11,123 bases of DNA, from positions 1-11,123 of the forward strand of contig CAZGSG010000195.1 of the NCBI GenBank assembly GCA_964528095.1, given 5' to 3'. The notes beneath the pieces are model-generated. The model saw only the letters and a program-made list of their open reading frames with translations, did not search any database and had not been told where the DNA came from. The translations under genes were made by a program, and so were the position numbers. Positions 1 to 5,755 of the stretch are shown here, piece after piece. Position 1 is the first letter of the stretch; each line of letters begins with the position of its first letter. This DNA is from CAZGSG01 sp964528095. GTDB lineage: Bacteria > Bacteroidota > Bacteroidia > Chitinophagales > Chitinophagaceae.

Positions 1-528
1 GCTATTAGGATTACCCTGTGTTTTCCCTACCTCAATGCCATGAAGTACCATAGGTACCTGACCGGTAAAGCTGCCAGCACTGCAGGTTTTATGGGAATTG
101 GCGCGGCATTTTTTTACAAAAAGAACAATGTAAAATTCTCCCTCAACGCTACTGGTATGACAAACAGTAGCTTCTACCCCTTTCCGTTCAGGGATGAGGG
201 TGAGGAAGCCATCACCAACACTGGTTTCGATGCTATGATACACTATCCCGTGCATCGGTTTTTCTATATTGTTGGTGGCATTAATTATATGAGAATGAAC
301 TACTATCGTTACGACAAAAATAGCGCCATCGAAAAATACGATAAGACGGATCCGGGTTATGGGATCACTACCGGCATTGAAGCGAGGCTGCAAAGACAAT
401 TCAATCTGGGAATTTACTACCGGCCATCTGTGATCAGCACCGGAGAAAAGTTTTACCGTCATGTTATTTCGATAGATGCGCGTTTCGACTTTACTGTTTG
501 GCGCTCACGCAAAACACCCAACCAATAA
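1..528 (+). CDS. C-terminal part of a probable outer-membrane beta-barrel protein (5' end outside window)
   Basis: The frame is open from base 1 to the TAA at 526-528, so this is the last 175 or so codons of a longer gene; the ATG at 40 is internal and is not a convincing start. The protein piece is rich in aromatic residues and Gly and falls into alternating polar/hydrophobic stretches separated by short turn-like loops (for example FFYIVGGINY, FNLGIYYRPS and ISIDARFDFTVW). That pattern is typical of transmembrane beta-strands of Bacteroidota outer-membrane barrels, and the last strand ends in aromatic residues a few positions before the C-terminus. No family-specific motif was recognised, so the substrate or role is unknown. 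A hairpin about 120 bases downstream probably ends its transcript. A periplasmic beta-rich protein is the main alternative. Confidence 0.6.
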   Translation, partial: AIRITLCFPYLNAMKYHRYLTGKAASTAGFMGIGAAFFYKKNNVKFSLNATGMTNSSFYPFPFRDEGEEAITNTGFDAMIHYPVHRFFYIVGGINYMRMNYYRYDKNSAIEKYDKTDPGYGITTGIEARLQRQFNLGIYYRPSVISTGEKFYRHVISIDARFDFTVWRSRKTPNQ

Positions 529-561
529 TTCCATCTGCAAAAAAATTTACCAGTTCGTGTT

Positions 562-593
562 ATTGTGGCGGAGGAATAATGCAGGTAAATTTG
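562..593 (+). promoter_or_regulatory. Possible Bacteroidota-type promoter upstream of the PL6 lyase
   Basis: TAAATTTG at 586-593 matches the Bacteroidota -7 consensus TAnnTTTG exactly. A near match to the -33 TTTG box (ATTG, 562-565) lies 20 bases upstream. The -7 box overlaps one arm of a 9-base inverted repeat (AAATTTACC at 543-551, GGTAAATTT at 584-592), which could be a regulator site. A transcript from here would run through the hairpin at 646-671 before reaching the lyase start at 756, so the assignment is tentative. Confidence 0.3.
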
Positions 594-645
594 CGAACCC
601 GTGTATGTTATTTCAAATAAACTCTTGTAGCAGGCCTTGATAAAT

Positions 646-680
646 AAACCCGTTGCGCAGGCAGCGGGTTTTACTTTTCC
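646..680 (+). terminator. Rho-independent terminator-like hairpin
   Basis: Arms 646-656 and 661-671 pair over 11 base pairs (one G-T wobble) around a GCAG loop, and a T-rich tract follows (TTTTACTTTT). It lies between the beta-barrel gene and the lyase and most simply ends transcription of the former. If the lyase promoter is upstream at 562-593, the hairpin would sit in the lyase leader instead. Confidence 0.6.
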
Positions 681-755
681 TTCCGGCCAATAGGATTGTA
701 TAGATTGCAAAACAACCCGGAGCAGGAACTGAAAAAAATCCCGTACTTACGAACC

Positions 756-2126
756 ATGAAGCCAATCGTACTTATTATTTCTTTGCTGACCTGCCTGCAT
801 GTACAGGCCCATATTATCCGCGTTAAAAAACTCGATGCCCTGCAACTCGCCATCAACAAAGCAAAACCAGGAGATGAGATCATTCTAGCCGCCGGTGTGT
901 ACAACGCAACTGAGCCTATTGCCATCCGTATCAGTGGTTCTTTCACGCAACCGATCCTCATCAGTGCTGATGCCTCAGGCATTACCGAGATCACCGGAGA
1001 GCATGGTTTCAAACTGGAAGCTCCCGCTTCCCATATCACTATCAAAGGGTTTCTTTTCACACATAAATCAGACAAGGCATCAACACAGGCCGGCACCAGT
1101 TTCTGCCGCTTCACGCAGAATATCTTCCAGACGACCGGTGAAGGGAATTACCTCACCCTCATGGGCAGCGACCACCAGGTAGATTACAATACTTTCCAGC
1201 ATAAGAATGCATTGGGCAAATTCATTGGTGTGCGAGGAGAAGGCAGTCAGATCGCTGAAAGACTTTGGATCCACCACAATTACTTCTTCGATTTCCTGCC
1301 ACAAAAAGGCAATGGCGCAGAAGCCCTGCAATTCGGATTGAGCGGTTACAGCCTTTCTTCCAGCCATAGTCTCGTAGAACATAATCTCTTTGAACAATGT
1401 GCGGGAGAGAATGAATTGATATCTGTGAAAGCCAGTTTCGTGACGGTGCGTTACAATACGATCCGGGATTGCAAAGCGCAATTCACATTGCGTCATGGTA
1501 ATCATTGCGAAGTATATGGTAATTATTTTTTGCGTACTCCAGGGCTCCGCATTTTTGGAGACGACCATATCATTTCCAGCAATTATTTCGAGCAATGCAA
1601 ACCAGCGATCACTATCGGGAACGGTGGCGCTGAAGTAGCCGATGGAGCGGATCTCCGCTCCCATGACAGACCAGACAGGGTGCTGATCATCTTCAATACA
1701 CTGGTGAACAATGAAGAGAATATTGTACGCGGATTGCGCGAGAAAGGCATCGGATCAACTTACATCACTATCGCATACAATATCTTACAGGGTGGTGGCG
1801 AAGCTGTGAGCATCAAAGGCAATGACTTTATTCATCCCACCTGGAAAGGAAATATCATCTTCAATACAAAAGGAGCAGGACAACTCCCAGACTCTGCGTT
1901 TATTCAACAGGATCCCTTGTTGGCGCAAGACCAGTATGGCGTATTTCATCTCTCAAAGGAAAGTCCTGCCCGAGGCATAGGTCAGAGCGCGTATCGCTTG
2001 CTTACTACTGATATGGATGCGCAGCTGCGTATCGGCGCTGCGGATGCGGGTGCTGATCAGTACTCGGAGAAACCCGTGAAAGCAAGGCTGCTCTCCCCTG
2101 CTGATGTAGGGGCACACAAAAAGTAA
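756..2126 (+). CDS. Secreted polysaccharide lyase family 6 (chondroitinase B / alginate lyase-like)
   Basis: Predicted 456-residue exported enzyme that cleaves an acidic polysaccharide by beta-elimination; alginate or dermatan-type glycans are the known PL6 substrates. The ATG at 756 is chosen because it gives a clean signal peptide (MKPIVLIISLLTCLHVQA, cleavage near residue 18); the longer TTG start at 696 adds 20 residues that would bury the signal. The body has a right-handed parallel beta-helix pattern with many Asn-containing turns (YNTF, HHNYF, EHNLF, RYNTI, SSNYF, YNIL). Compared from memory with Pedobacter heparinus chondroitinase B, E218/E220 fit its calcium ligands E243/E245, K225 fits K250, and R246 in LRHGN fits R271. 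The spacing from the second Glu to Lys (5) and from Lys to Arg (21) is the same in both. N186 in the NGAE motif is a plausible match to N213. No SusC/SusD pair lies beside it here. Family call firm; substrate not determinable from sequence. Confidence 0.9.
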   Translation: MKPIVLIISLLTCLHVQAHIIRVKKLDALQLAINKAKPGDEIILAAGVYNATEPIAIRISGSFTQPILISADASGITEITGEHGFKLEAPASHITIKGFLFTHKSDKASTQAGTSFCRFTQNIFQTTGEGNYLTLMGSDHQVDYNTFQHKNALGKFIGVRGEGSQIAERLWIHHNYFFDFLPQKGNGAEALQFGLSGYSLSSSHSLVEHNLFEQCAGENELISVKASFVTVRYNTIRDCKAQFTLRHGNHCEVYGNYFLRTPGLRIFGDDHIISSNYFEQCKPAITIGNGGAEVADGADLRSHDRPDRVLIIFNTLVNNEENIVRGLREKGIGSTYITIAYNILQGGGEAVSIKGNDFIHPTWKGNIIFNTKGAGQLPDSAFIQQDPLLAQDQYGVFHLSKESPARGIGQSAYRLLTTDMDAQLRIGAADAGADQYSEKPVKARLLSPADVGAHKK

Positions 2127-2142
2127 ATATTGACACTATTGA

Positions 2143-2454
2143 TTGGCTTCCATTTCCAGCATAACCGGCTCTCCGGTTTTGGATAAAAGCACGTACCTTG
2201 TTATCATGGCAGCCACCGGTTCATTCTACCAGGTACTGCTGCCAGACAGGTCAGAAGGATTTATTCCTGTCAGCACTGTACATTCTCCCGGTCGTATTAT
2301 TGAAACCATTTCGAAACCCAGGCCCCTTTTGTTTGCACCAGTTGCCGGTTCGGCTATTGTAGCTGCTATGGCGCCAGGCCCCTTACCAGAGAAAACCTGG
2401 TTCATAGGCATTGTGCGTGGCTGGATTGTTCATTCGATAAATACAATCATAGAT
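2143..2454 (+). pseudogene. Remnant of a bacterial SH3-domain coding region, in frame with the PEBP gene
   Basis: These 104 codons are open, begin right after a TGA (2140-2142) that follows the lyase by 13 bases, and run in frame into the PEBP start. The translation looks like genuine protein and not chance: TYLVIMAATGSFYQVLLPD followed by EGFIPV resembles one SH3 repeat (value-sensing strand, V-x-L-P-D turn, G-[FW]-[IV] strand), and a second stretch ends in RGWIVHS, like the closing strand of another SH3 repeat. Such tandem SH3 pieces occur in Bacteroidota cell-wall peptidases. No catalytic domain and no good start codon with a leader are present, so I read it as a leftover 3' piece of a larger gene. 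Alternatively it could be translated as an N-terminal extension of the PEBP protein, from TTG 2143 or ATG 2206. Confidence 0.45.
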
Positions 2455-2901
2455 ATGGTACCTACTATTATTAATCTTACTAGTCCTGCATTTGTGCATG
2501 AGGGTAATATACCTTCCAAATACACTTGTGATGGAGAAAATATTAACCCGCCCTTGCAGATTGGTGAATTGCCTGCAGGCACCAAAACACTGGCGTTGAT
2601 TGTTGATGACCCGGATGCACCGGGTGGGGTTTATGATCATTGGGTGGTCTGGAATATCAAACCTGGCTCTGAGATCAAAGAGCATAGCATGCCAGGCATC
2701 AGTGGCATGAACAGCTCCGGAAAAACCGGATACATGGGGCCTTGTCCGCCTGATAGAGAGCACCGCTATTTCTTCTACTTGTTTGCATTGGATACAGATG
2801 TTGATTTACCGGAAGTGTCAACAAAGGGTGACCTGGCTACAGCGATGATCGGGCATATACTTGGTGAAGGCGCGCTGATGGGGAAATACAACAGGAAATA
2901 A
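2455..2901 (+). CDS. PEBP / YbhB-YbcL family protein (Raf-kinase-inhibitor-like)
   Basis: A 148-residue protein, the usual length of bacterial phosphatidylethanolamine-binding-protein homologues, which are cytoplasmic or periplasmic and mostly of unknown ligand. The family landmarks appear in order: the N-terminal SPAF...G..IP..YTCDGEN segment, DDPDAPGG at 51-58, DHWVVWNI at 61-68, GYMGPCPP at 92-99, HRYFFYLFALD at 103-113, and the closing GHILGEG..MGKY. These include the Asp/His/Pro residues that line the anion-binding pocket. In the GPCPP-x-x-x-HRY loop it has DRE where SG-type residues are common. The ATG at 2455 is favoured because it gives the standard family N-terminus and has an A-rich leader (ATAAATACAATCATAG). 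The frame is open for 104 codons upstream, described separately as an SH3 remnant. Confidence 0.9.
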   Translation: MVPTIINLTSPAFVHEGNIPSKYTCDGENINPPLQIGELPAGTKTLALIVDDPDAPGGVYDHWVVWNIKPGSEIKEHSMPGISGMNSSGKTGYMGPCPPDREHRYFFYLFALDTDVDLPEVSTKGDLATAMIGHILGEGALMGKYNRK

Positions 2902-2966
2902 TTCAGCAAGAGGCAGGTTTTGATTGTGTTGCGAGTATTTTGTTTGGTCAAAATGCTTTCATTTGA

Positions 2967-3199
2967 GCACAATTAACGCAAGACTGGAGCGGTATTACGC
3001 AAGAACTGCACCGGAGGGGTTTTGTTGCAGCAAGAAACATATTGAATGATGTTGAGTTCCGGCAACTCATTCACGAATACACTACATCCCCTTACTAATC
3101 AGTAGATGCACGAAAGTGGAACAGATAAAGTATTTCCTCCCACACACTGCGATGATCCAACAATGTCGTGAGCAGGGTCAGGTTGACGCATTGAGTTGA
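2967..3199 (+). pseudogene. Probable frameshifted fragment of a 2OG-Fe(II) oxygenase gene
   Basis: From 2967 the frame reads QLTQDWSGITQELHRRGFVA and continues with NILNDVEFRQLIHEY to a TAA at 3096-3098. This matches the N-terminal pattern of Bacteroidota/proteobacterial 2OG-Fe(II) oxygenases (D-W-x-x-I-x-x-x-L-x-x-x-G-[FY], then a leucine-rich LL-x-x-[ED]-[CF]-x-x-L-I segment and a Tyr). In another frame, 3116-3199 reads KYFLP and later CREQGQ, similar to KYF-x-x-PLP and CH-x-x-GQ elements found later in that family. The iron-binding HxD...H residues and the rest of the domain are missing. I infer a decayed, internally deleted gene; the second segment is the weaker evidence. A chance match cannot be excluded without a profile search. 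Confidence 0.4.
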
Positions 3200-3200
3200 T

Positions 3201-3593
3201 CTACTCAGATTTCTGATATACTCTAACATAGTTTGCTAGATTTGAGCCGTCAACTATTGTATGAGGGTCTGTTACAAGGTTTTGAAATCCAAAACTATCA
3301 AGTAAATCCAATGCTTGTTGAAGAGTCATGTGAGCAGGATAAACTACCGCGCATAAATGTCCAGTACCCGGACACTTAATATTAATTAACGCTTCTGTAA
3401 GCCACGGAAGTCTTGTGTAGTTTGAAGTATTTAGCAGATTAACCGATGTTGCAGGAATGGGACCAGTATACTCATATCCTATTTCCGCATCTATAATATC
3501 AATAGGGTGTTTTGATTTACCCAATGCGGAAAAAACTGAGTTCAATTGTCCAATTAGTATTACACTTAATAGTATTATTAATGCCTTTTTCAT
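3201..3593 (-). CDS. Small secreted C-x6-C protein, divergent third paralog
   Basis: A 130-residue protein of unknown function with an N-terminal signal peptide (hydrophobic residues 4-23, likely cleaved near FSA). It is paralogous to the two plus-strand genes at 5105 and 5756. Shared elements are Y-x-Y-[TSA]-G near residue 40, a Leu-Leu then Asn/aromatic segment (LLNTSNY, matching LLDVTHW and LLSTNNW), the Cys pair C74/C81 separated by six residues, the QAL..L..FGF.NL segment, DP[HQ]TIV, and the terminal V-x-VYQK. Unlike the other two it lacks the cysteines equivalent to C37 and C84. It resembles small exported Bacteroidota proteins (DUF6520-like) often seen near MauE proteins; that family name is from memory and unverified. 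It lies on the opposite strand, with a 973-base gap before the MauE gene, so it has its own promoter. No terminator is visible after it; the oxygenase remnant begins 2 bases beyond its stop. Confidence 0.8.
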   Translation of the reverse strand: MKKALIILLSVILIGQLNSVFSALGKSKHPIDIIDAEIGYEYTGPIPATSVNLLNTSNYTRLPWLTEALINIKCPGTGHLCAVVYPAHMTLQQALDLLDSFGFQNLVTDPHTIVDGSNLANYVRVYQKSE

Positions 3594-3824
3594 AAAACTG
3601 TAATTGTATAGTAAATAATCAACTTTAAGTTCACTTTACTTTTTTTCGTAAAGGTCAACTAATTGATTAAGTCCAAATAGATAATTCGGGATTTATACTT
3701 TCGCTTCCGGACATTATTAGATTCAAGAGCACATAATTCCGGAGTTTCTTCTCACAACACCATTGTGGAAATTTCATCCTAAGTATAACGTAAGTAGCTA
3801 ACGATGATTGAACTTACACTTTAT

Positions 3825-3859
3825 TGTAAATTCCGTATAATTGATCTGGAATATACAAT
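3825..3859 (+). repeat. Dispersed imperfect palindromic repeat, copy 1
   Basis: TGTAAATTCCGT (3825-3836) and GGAATATACAAT (3848-3859) are both repeated exactly in copy 2 at 5631-5662. The two halves are imperfect inverted complements of each other, so each copy can fold into a short hairpin. Here the spacer between the halves is 11 bases; in copy 2 it is 8. Confidence 0.6.
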
Positions 3860-4484
3860 CATTTAAGATCGTTTGAGTAGCTCCACCGATATATGTTGAT
3901 ACAATGAAGGAAGTATGAGATCTGCTGACTATGTAGGACAATGTAAAAGATTATTTCACTGAAGGTAAATTGCCAATGAATGTTTCAAATGTGATACACT
4001 TGTAAGTATGTTTGTCTACAGTAAGCGGGACATTCGCACGAAATTTGATTGCCAAAAGATGCATTGAATTGAACGTAGAAGAGTCTATTCTGGATTAGCA
4101 TCTTTGCTCTTCTGCTCATTTCAAAGCCATAGGCAATATACCCCGTAAATAAGATCAGATTTTATGATCAGGGACTTACCTTTTTATATACCAGGAATAG
4201 AGAAGATCGGAAAAGATGGTACAAAATCGAAAGAAACTATCCCAATTTCGTAACAGTTGAGCGTTATACTGCAGTAGTTTTACAATGTGATTGAAACAAC
4301 TATTCTCCCTTAATTTTTTTGGAACAAGCTCTTTTTGACACTACGGTTCAAGTCAATTCGGTATGTTTCATTTATGATGATTGGATCTAAATAGAATCTA
4401 AAAAACAAAGTGTTTAATTGAAGGATTTTTCCGAGTTCAGTAGGTATAGAAAAACTGAATAAAAAAAGGGCTAGAGTCAAGCTG

Positions 4485-4517
4485 TTTTCATTAACTCTTA
4501 GAGTCGTATTATACTTT
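4485..4517 (+). promoter_or_regulatory. Possible promoter of the MauE/C-x6-C genes
   Basis: TATACTTT at 4510-4517 resembles the Bacteroidota -7 box TAnnTTTG with the final G replaced. A TTTT (4485-4488) lies 21 bases upstream at the expected -33 position. The surrounding 60 bases are extremely AT-rich, so chance matches are easy. A TAGAGTC direct repeat brackets the -33 region (4472-4478, 4499-4505) and could be an operator. Confidence 0.3.
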
Positions 4518-4566
4518 TTTTATGTCATAAATATATTTCCTCATTAGAATTTAGAAATAAAAATCT

Positions 4567-5025
4567 ATGTTACTACAATTAAAATCAGCAACATTTTGGA
4601 AAAAGGCGATTGTTTTAACGTCAGCAACACTACTAGCCTTACTATTTCTTTACGCAGCGTATCACAAATTAATTATTTATAAAATTTTCGTTGAACAGCT
4701 TAAAGAGTCTCCAATAACAAATGGGTTCCAAAACATTCTTGCATGGTTAATTCCTTTCATTGAAATAGTTATAGCTCTAGCGCTACTTTTTCGCAAAACG
4801 AGAATGCTTGGATTTTACAGTTCCTTTTTTCTAATGCTTTTATTTACGGTGTATGTTTTTGTATTGCCACATTTCTTTTCCTCTTCAGTTCCTTGCTCAT
4901 GCGGCGGTATAATTTCAACTTTTGGCTGGAAAGAACATTTCTATTTTAATCTAAGTTTTACATTATTGGCAGGCACTGGTCTCGTTCTGTATTCACTGTT
5001 GCAACAAAAAAAGGCAAATACATAA
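4567..5025 (+). CDS. MauE/DoxX-like redox-associated membrane protein
   Basis: A 152-residue inner-membrane protein with four predicted membrane helices (about 12-34, 57-75, 79-100 and 127-146). The first helix ends in the DoxX/MauE-like YAAYHKL segment followed by F..QL..SP, and the second contains WLIPFIEI. The loop after helix 3 carries PCSCGG (Cys110 and Cys112) followed by a Trp..His...Phe-Asn pattern, typical of the Bacteroidota MauE branch. MauE proteins are thought to pass reducing equivalents across the membrane to periplasmic thiol proteins, as needed for disulfide formation in methylamine dehydrogenase; no mau genes are here. It is followed after 79 bases by the first tandem C-x6-C gene, same strand, with no terminator between, so it is probably co-transcribed. 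The obvious candidates for its redox clients are those cysteine-rich exported proteins. Confidence 0.85.
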   Translation: MLLQLKSATFWKKAIVLTSATLLALLFLYAAYHKLIIYKIFVEQLKESPITNGFQNILAWLIPFIEIVIALALLFRKTRMLGFYSSFFLMLLFTVYVFVLPHFFSSSVPCSCGGIISTFGWKEHFYFNLSFTLLAGTGLVLYSLLQQKKANT

Positions 5026-5029
5026 AGGA

Positions 5030-5043
5030 TTATTGCGCAATAA
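5030..5043. promoter_or_regulatory. Perfect 14-base palindrome (TTATTGCGCAATAA) between MauE and C-x6-C genes
   Basis: It begins 5 bases after the MauE stop codon. Its left half (ATTATTGCG) recurs at the comparable place upstream of the second tandem gene (about 5690-5698), but the palindrome is not kept there. It could be an operator or an RNA fold; it lacks a T-tract, so a terminator is unlikely. Confidence 0.4.
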
Positions 5044-5052
5044 CCAGGTAAA

Positions 5053-5080
5053 TAGCCGAAACCTGAATAAAAATCGGCTA
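5053..5080 (+). promoter_or_regulatory. Leader hairpin upstream of the first tandem C-x6-C gene
   Basis: TAGCCGA (5053-5059) and TCGGCTA (5074-5080) are perfect 7-base inverted complements around a 14-base AT-rich loop, ending 24 bases before the ATG. With no T-tract it is more likely an RNA stability or translation-control structure than a terminator. The equivalent leader of the second copy keeps only the 3' arm region and not the pairing. Confidence 0.35.
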
Positions 5081-5104
5081 ATCATTAACGTTAAATTTTA
5101 TTTT
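5060..5104 (+). repeat. Duplicated 45-base leader, copy A
   Basis: The bases just before the ATG at 5105 align with the 45 bases before the ATG at 5756 (5711-5755). The pattern is AAATCG-x-CTA-x-T, then AAC-x-TTAAA and an A/T-rich tract directly before ATGAAAAG. The duplication that made the gene pair therefore included the upstream region, and the A-rich leader probably serves for ribosome binding. Confidence 0.55.
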
Positions 5105-5506
5105 ATGAAAAGTTTGAAAGTTGTTATGGCTTCATTGCTTCTGACAGTTGGTGTAGTCGTTTTATCATCTTTTGCAGCAAAAAGTTTTGATAGCACAGCC
5201 TTTGCGAGAATTTGTTATTCTTACTCAGGACCAACTAATCCTCCGTCTTCTTCTGATCTGCTTGATGTCACTCATTGGGCTCCAACAACAACAATCGTTG
5301 ATGGAACTAATGGTGAACTCGCTTGTCCATTAAGTGAAAAACTGTGTGTTATTTGTTTTGATGATGCTCAGTTTACAGGAACCGCACCCCAAAAACTTTC
5401 ACAAGCACTTGCTATTGTGAATACTTTTGGTTTTGCTAATCTTACTTTCGATCCACAAACAATTGTTGCGAATGGTAAATCAGTAACTGTTTATCAAAAA
5501 CAGTAA
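5105..5506 (+). CDS. Small secreted four-cysteine protein (C-x6-C family), tandem copy 1
   Basis: A 133-residue exported protein of unknown function. The ATG at 5105 is chosen over an upstream GTG/ATT-type start because it gives a clean signal peptide (hydrophobic 6-24, cleavage near SSFA) and aligns end to end with the copy at 5756. The mature part has C37 (in FARICY), C74, C81 and C84; C81-V-I-C84 is a CxxC and C74/C81 form the family C-x6-C pair. Conserved blocks shared with the sister copy are DSTAFAR-x-CY, NPP-x-x-SDLL, K-L-CVICFDDAQFTGT, KLSQAL and the C-terminal DPQTIVANGKSVTVYQ. By hand alignment about 90 of 133 residues match the second copy with no gaps. It lies 79 bases after MauE and ends at a strong terminator. 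The function could be a secreted redox-sensitive peptide, adhesin-like factor or toxin-like protein; the sequence does not decide. Confidence 0.8.
   Translation: MKSLKVVMASLLLTVGVVVLSSFAAKSFDSTAFARICYSYSGPTNPPSSSDLLDVTHWAPTTTIVDGTNGELACPLSEKLCVICFDDAQFTGTAPQKLSQALAIVNTFGFANLTFDPQTIVANGKSVTVYQKQ
5450..5490 (+). repeat. 41-base block identical between the two tandem C-x6-C genes (copy A)
   Basis: Bases 5450-5490 are identical to 6101-6141. They encode the C-terminal DPQTIVANGKSVTV segment. The coding sequence just upstream has the same amino acids in many places but many synonymous differences, so the exact match stands out. Confidence 0.8.
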
Positions 5507-5522
5507 TAGATTTCTTTATTTT

Positions 5523-5555
5523 AGGCTGCTTCACTTTGTGGAGCAGCCTTTTTTA
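5523..5555 (+). terminator. Rho-independent terminator after the first tandem C-x6-C gene
   Basis: Arms 5523-5533 and 5539-5549 form 11 base pairs (one G-T wobble) around a CTTTG loop, followed by TTTTTT then ATT. It lies 16 bases after the TAA at 5504-5506. This should separate the MauE-plus-copy-1 transcript from the second copy. Confidence 0.9.
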
Positions 5556-5557
5556 TT

Positions 5558-5598
5558 AAGGGAAGCTCTTCAAGATAGATTTGAGCTTTCCCTTTATT
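5558..5598 (+). terminator. Second hairpin, back-up terminator
   Basis: AAGGGAAGCTC (5558-5568) pairs with GAGCTTTCCCTT (5583-5594) with one bulged base, followed by TTATT. It directly follows the stronger terminator; it is either a tandem terminator or a remnant of an inserted element. Confidence 0.45.
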
Positions 5599-5630
5599 GT
5601 AGTCCCGACAGTTATTACCTAGCATTACAA

Positions 5631-5662
5631 TGTAAATTCCGTTGAACTCCGGAATATACAAT
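5631..5662 (+). repeat. Dispersed imperfect palindromic repeat, copy 2
   Basis: TGTAAATTCCGT then TGAACTCC then GGAATATACAAT. Both 12-base halves are exact matches to copy 1 (3825-3859), and the halves TGTAAATTCCG and CGGAATATACA are near-perfect inverted complements. It lies about 95 bases upstream of the second tandem gene. Confidence 0.6.
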
Positions 5663-5710
5663 TACAACAAAAGAAAATAAATATGTTCATTATTGCGACA
5701 GAGCTATGAA

Positions 5711-5755
5711 AACTTGACATAAATCGCCTATTAATAAACATTAAAATATTATTGT
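5711..5755 (+). repeat. Duplicated 45-base leader, copy B
   Basis: Counterpart of 5060-5104, ending directly at the ATG at 5756. It implies the second gene is expressed from a similar leader, now behind its own terminator-separated region. Confidence 0.55.

Larger units (their letters stand above)
3594..4566. other. 973-base AT-rich gap between divergent genes, no supported gene
   Basis: It separates the minus-strand C-x6-C gene from the MauE gene and must hold both promoters. The longest open stretches are short (for example 4133-4294, 54 codons, no recognisable homology). Visible structure: an imperfect inverted repeat with TCCGGA cores (about 3704-3717 with 3733-3744), one copy of the dispersed TGTAAATTCCGT repeat at 3825-3859, and a TAGAGTC direct repeat (4472-4478 and 4499-4505) near the MauE promoter. 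The length and lack of genes suggest eroded mobile or coding DNA, but nothing identifiable remains. Confidence 0.6.

Noticed and set aside
696..755. TTG start giving a 20-residue longer PL6 lyase
   Set aside because: The extension is polar and precedes an otherwise perfect signal peptide; the ATG at 756 is the natural start.
1080..1664. Long open frame antisense to the PL6 lyase (and the shorter one at 671-1114)
   Set aside because: They lie opposite a gene with firm motif evidence, have no recognisable domain, and follow from its codon bias.
2226..2763. Minus-strand open frames over the SH3 remnant and PEBP gene
   Set aside because: The plus-strand translation carries clear PEBP motifs; the antisense products show no family features.
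4133..4294. 54-codon open frame in the large gap, with a charged segment (NREDRKRWYKIERNYP)
   Set aside because: No ATG at a sensible place, no leader and no family recognised; could be a trace of an old gene but cannot be supported.
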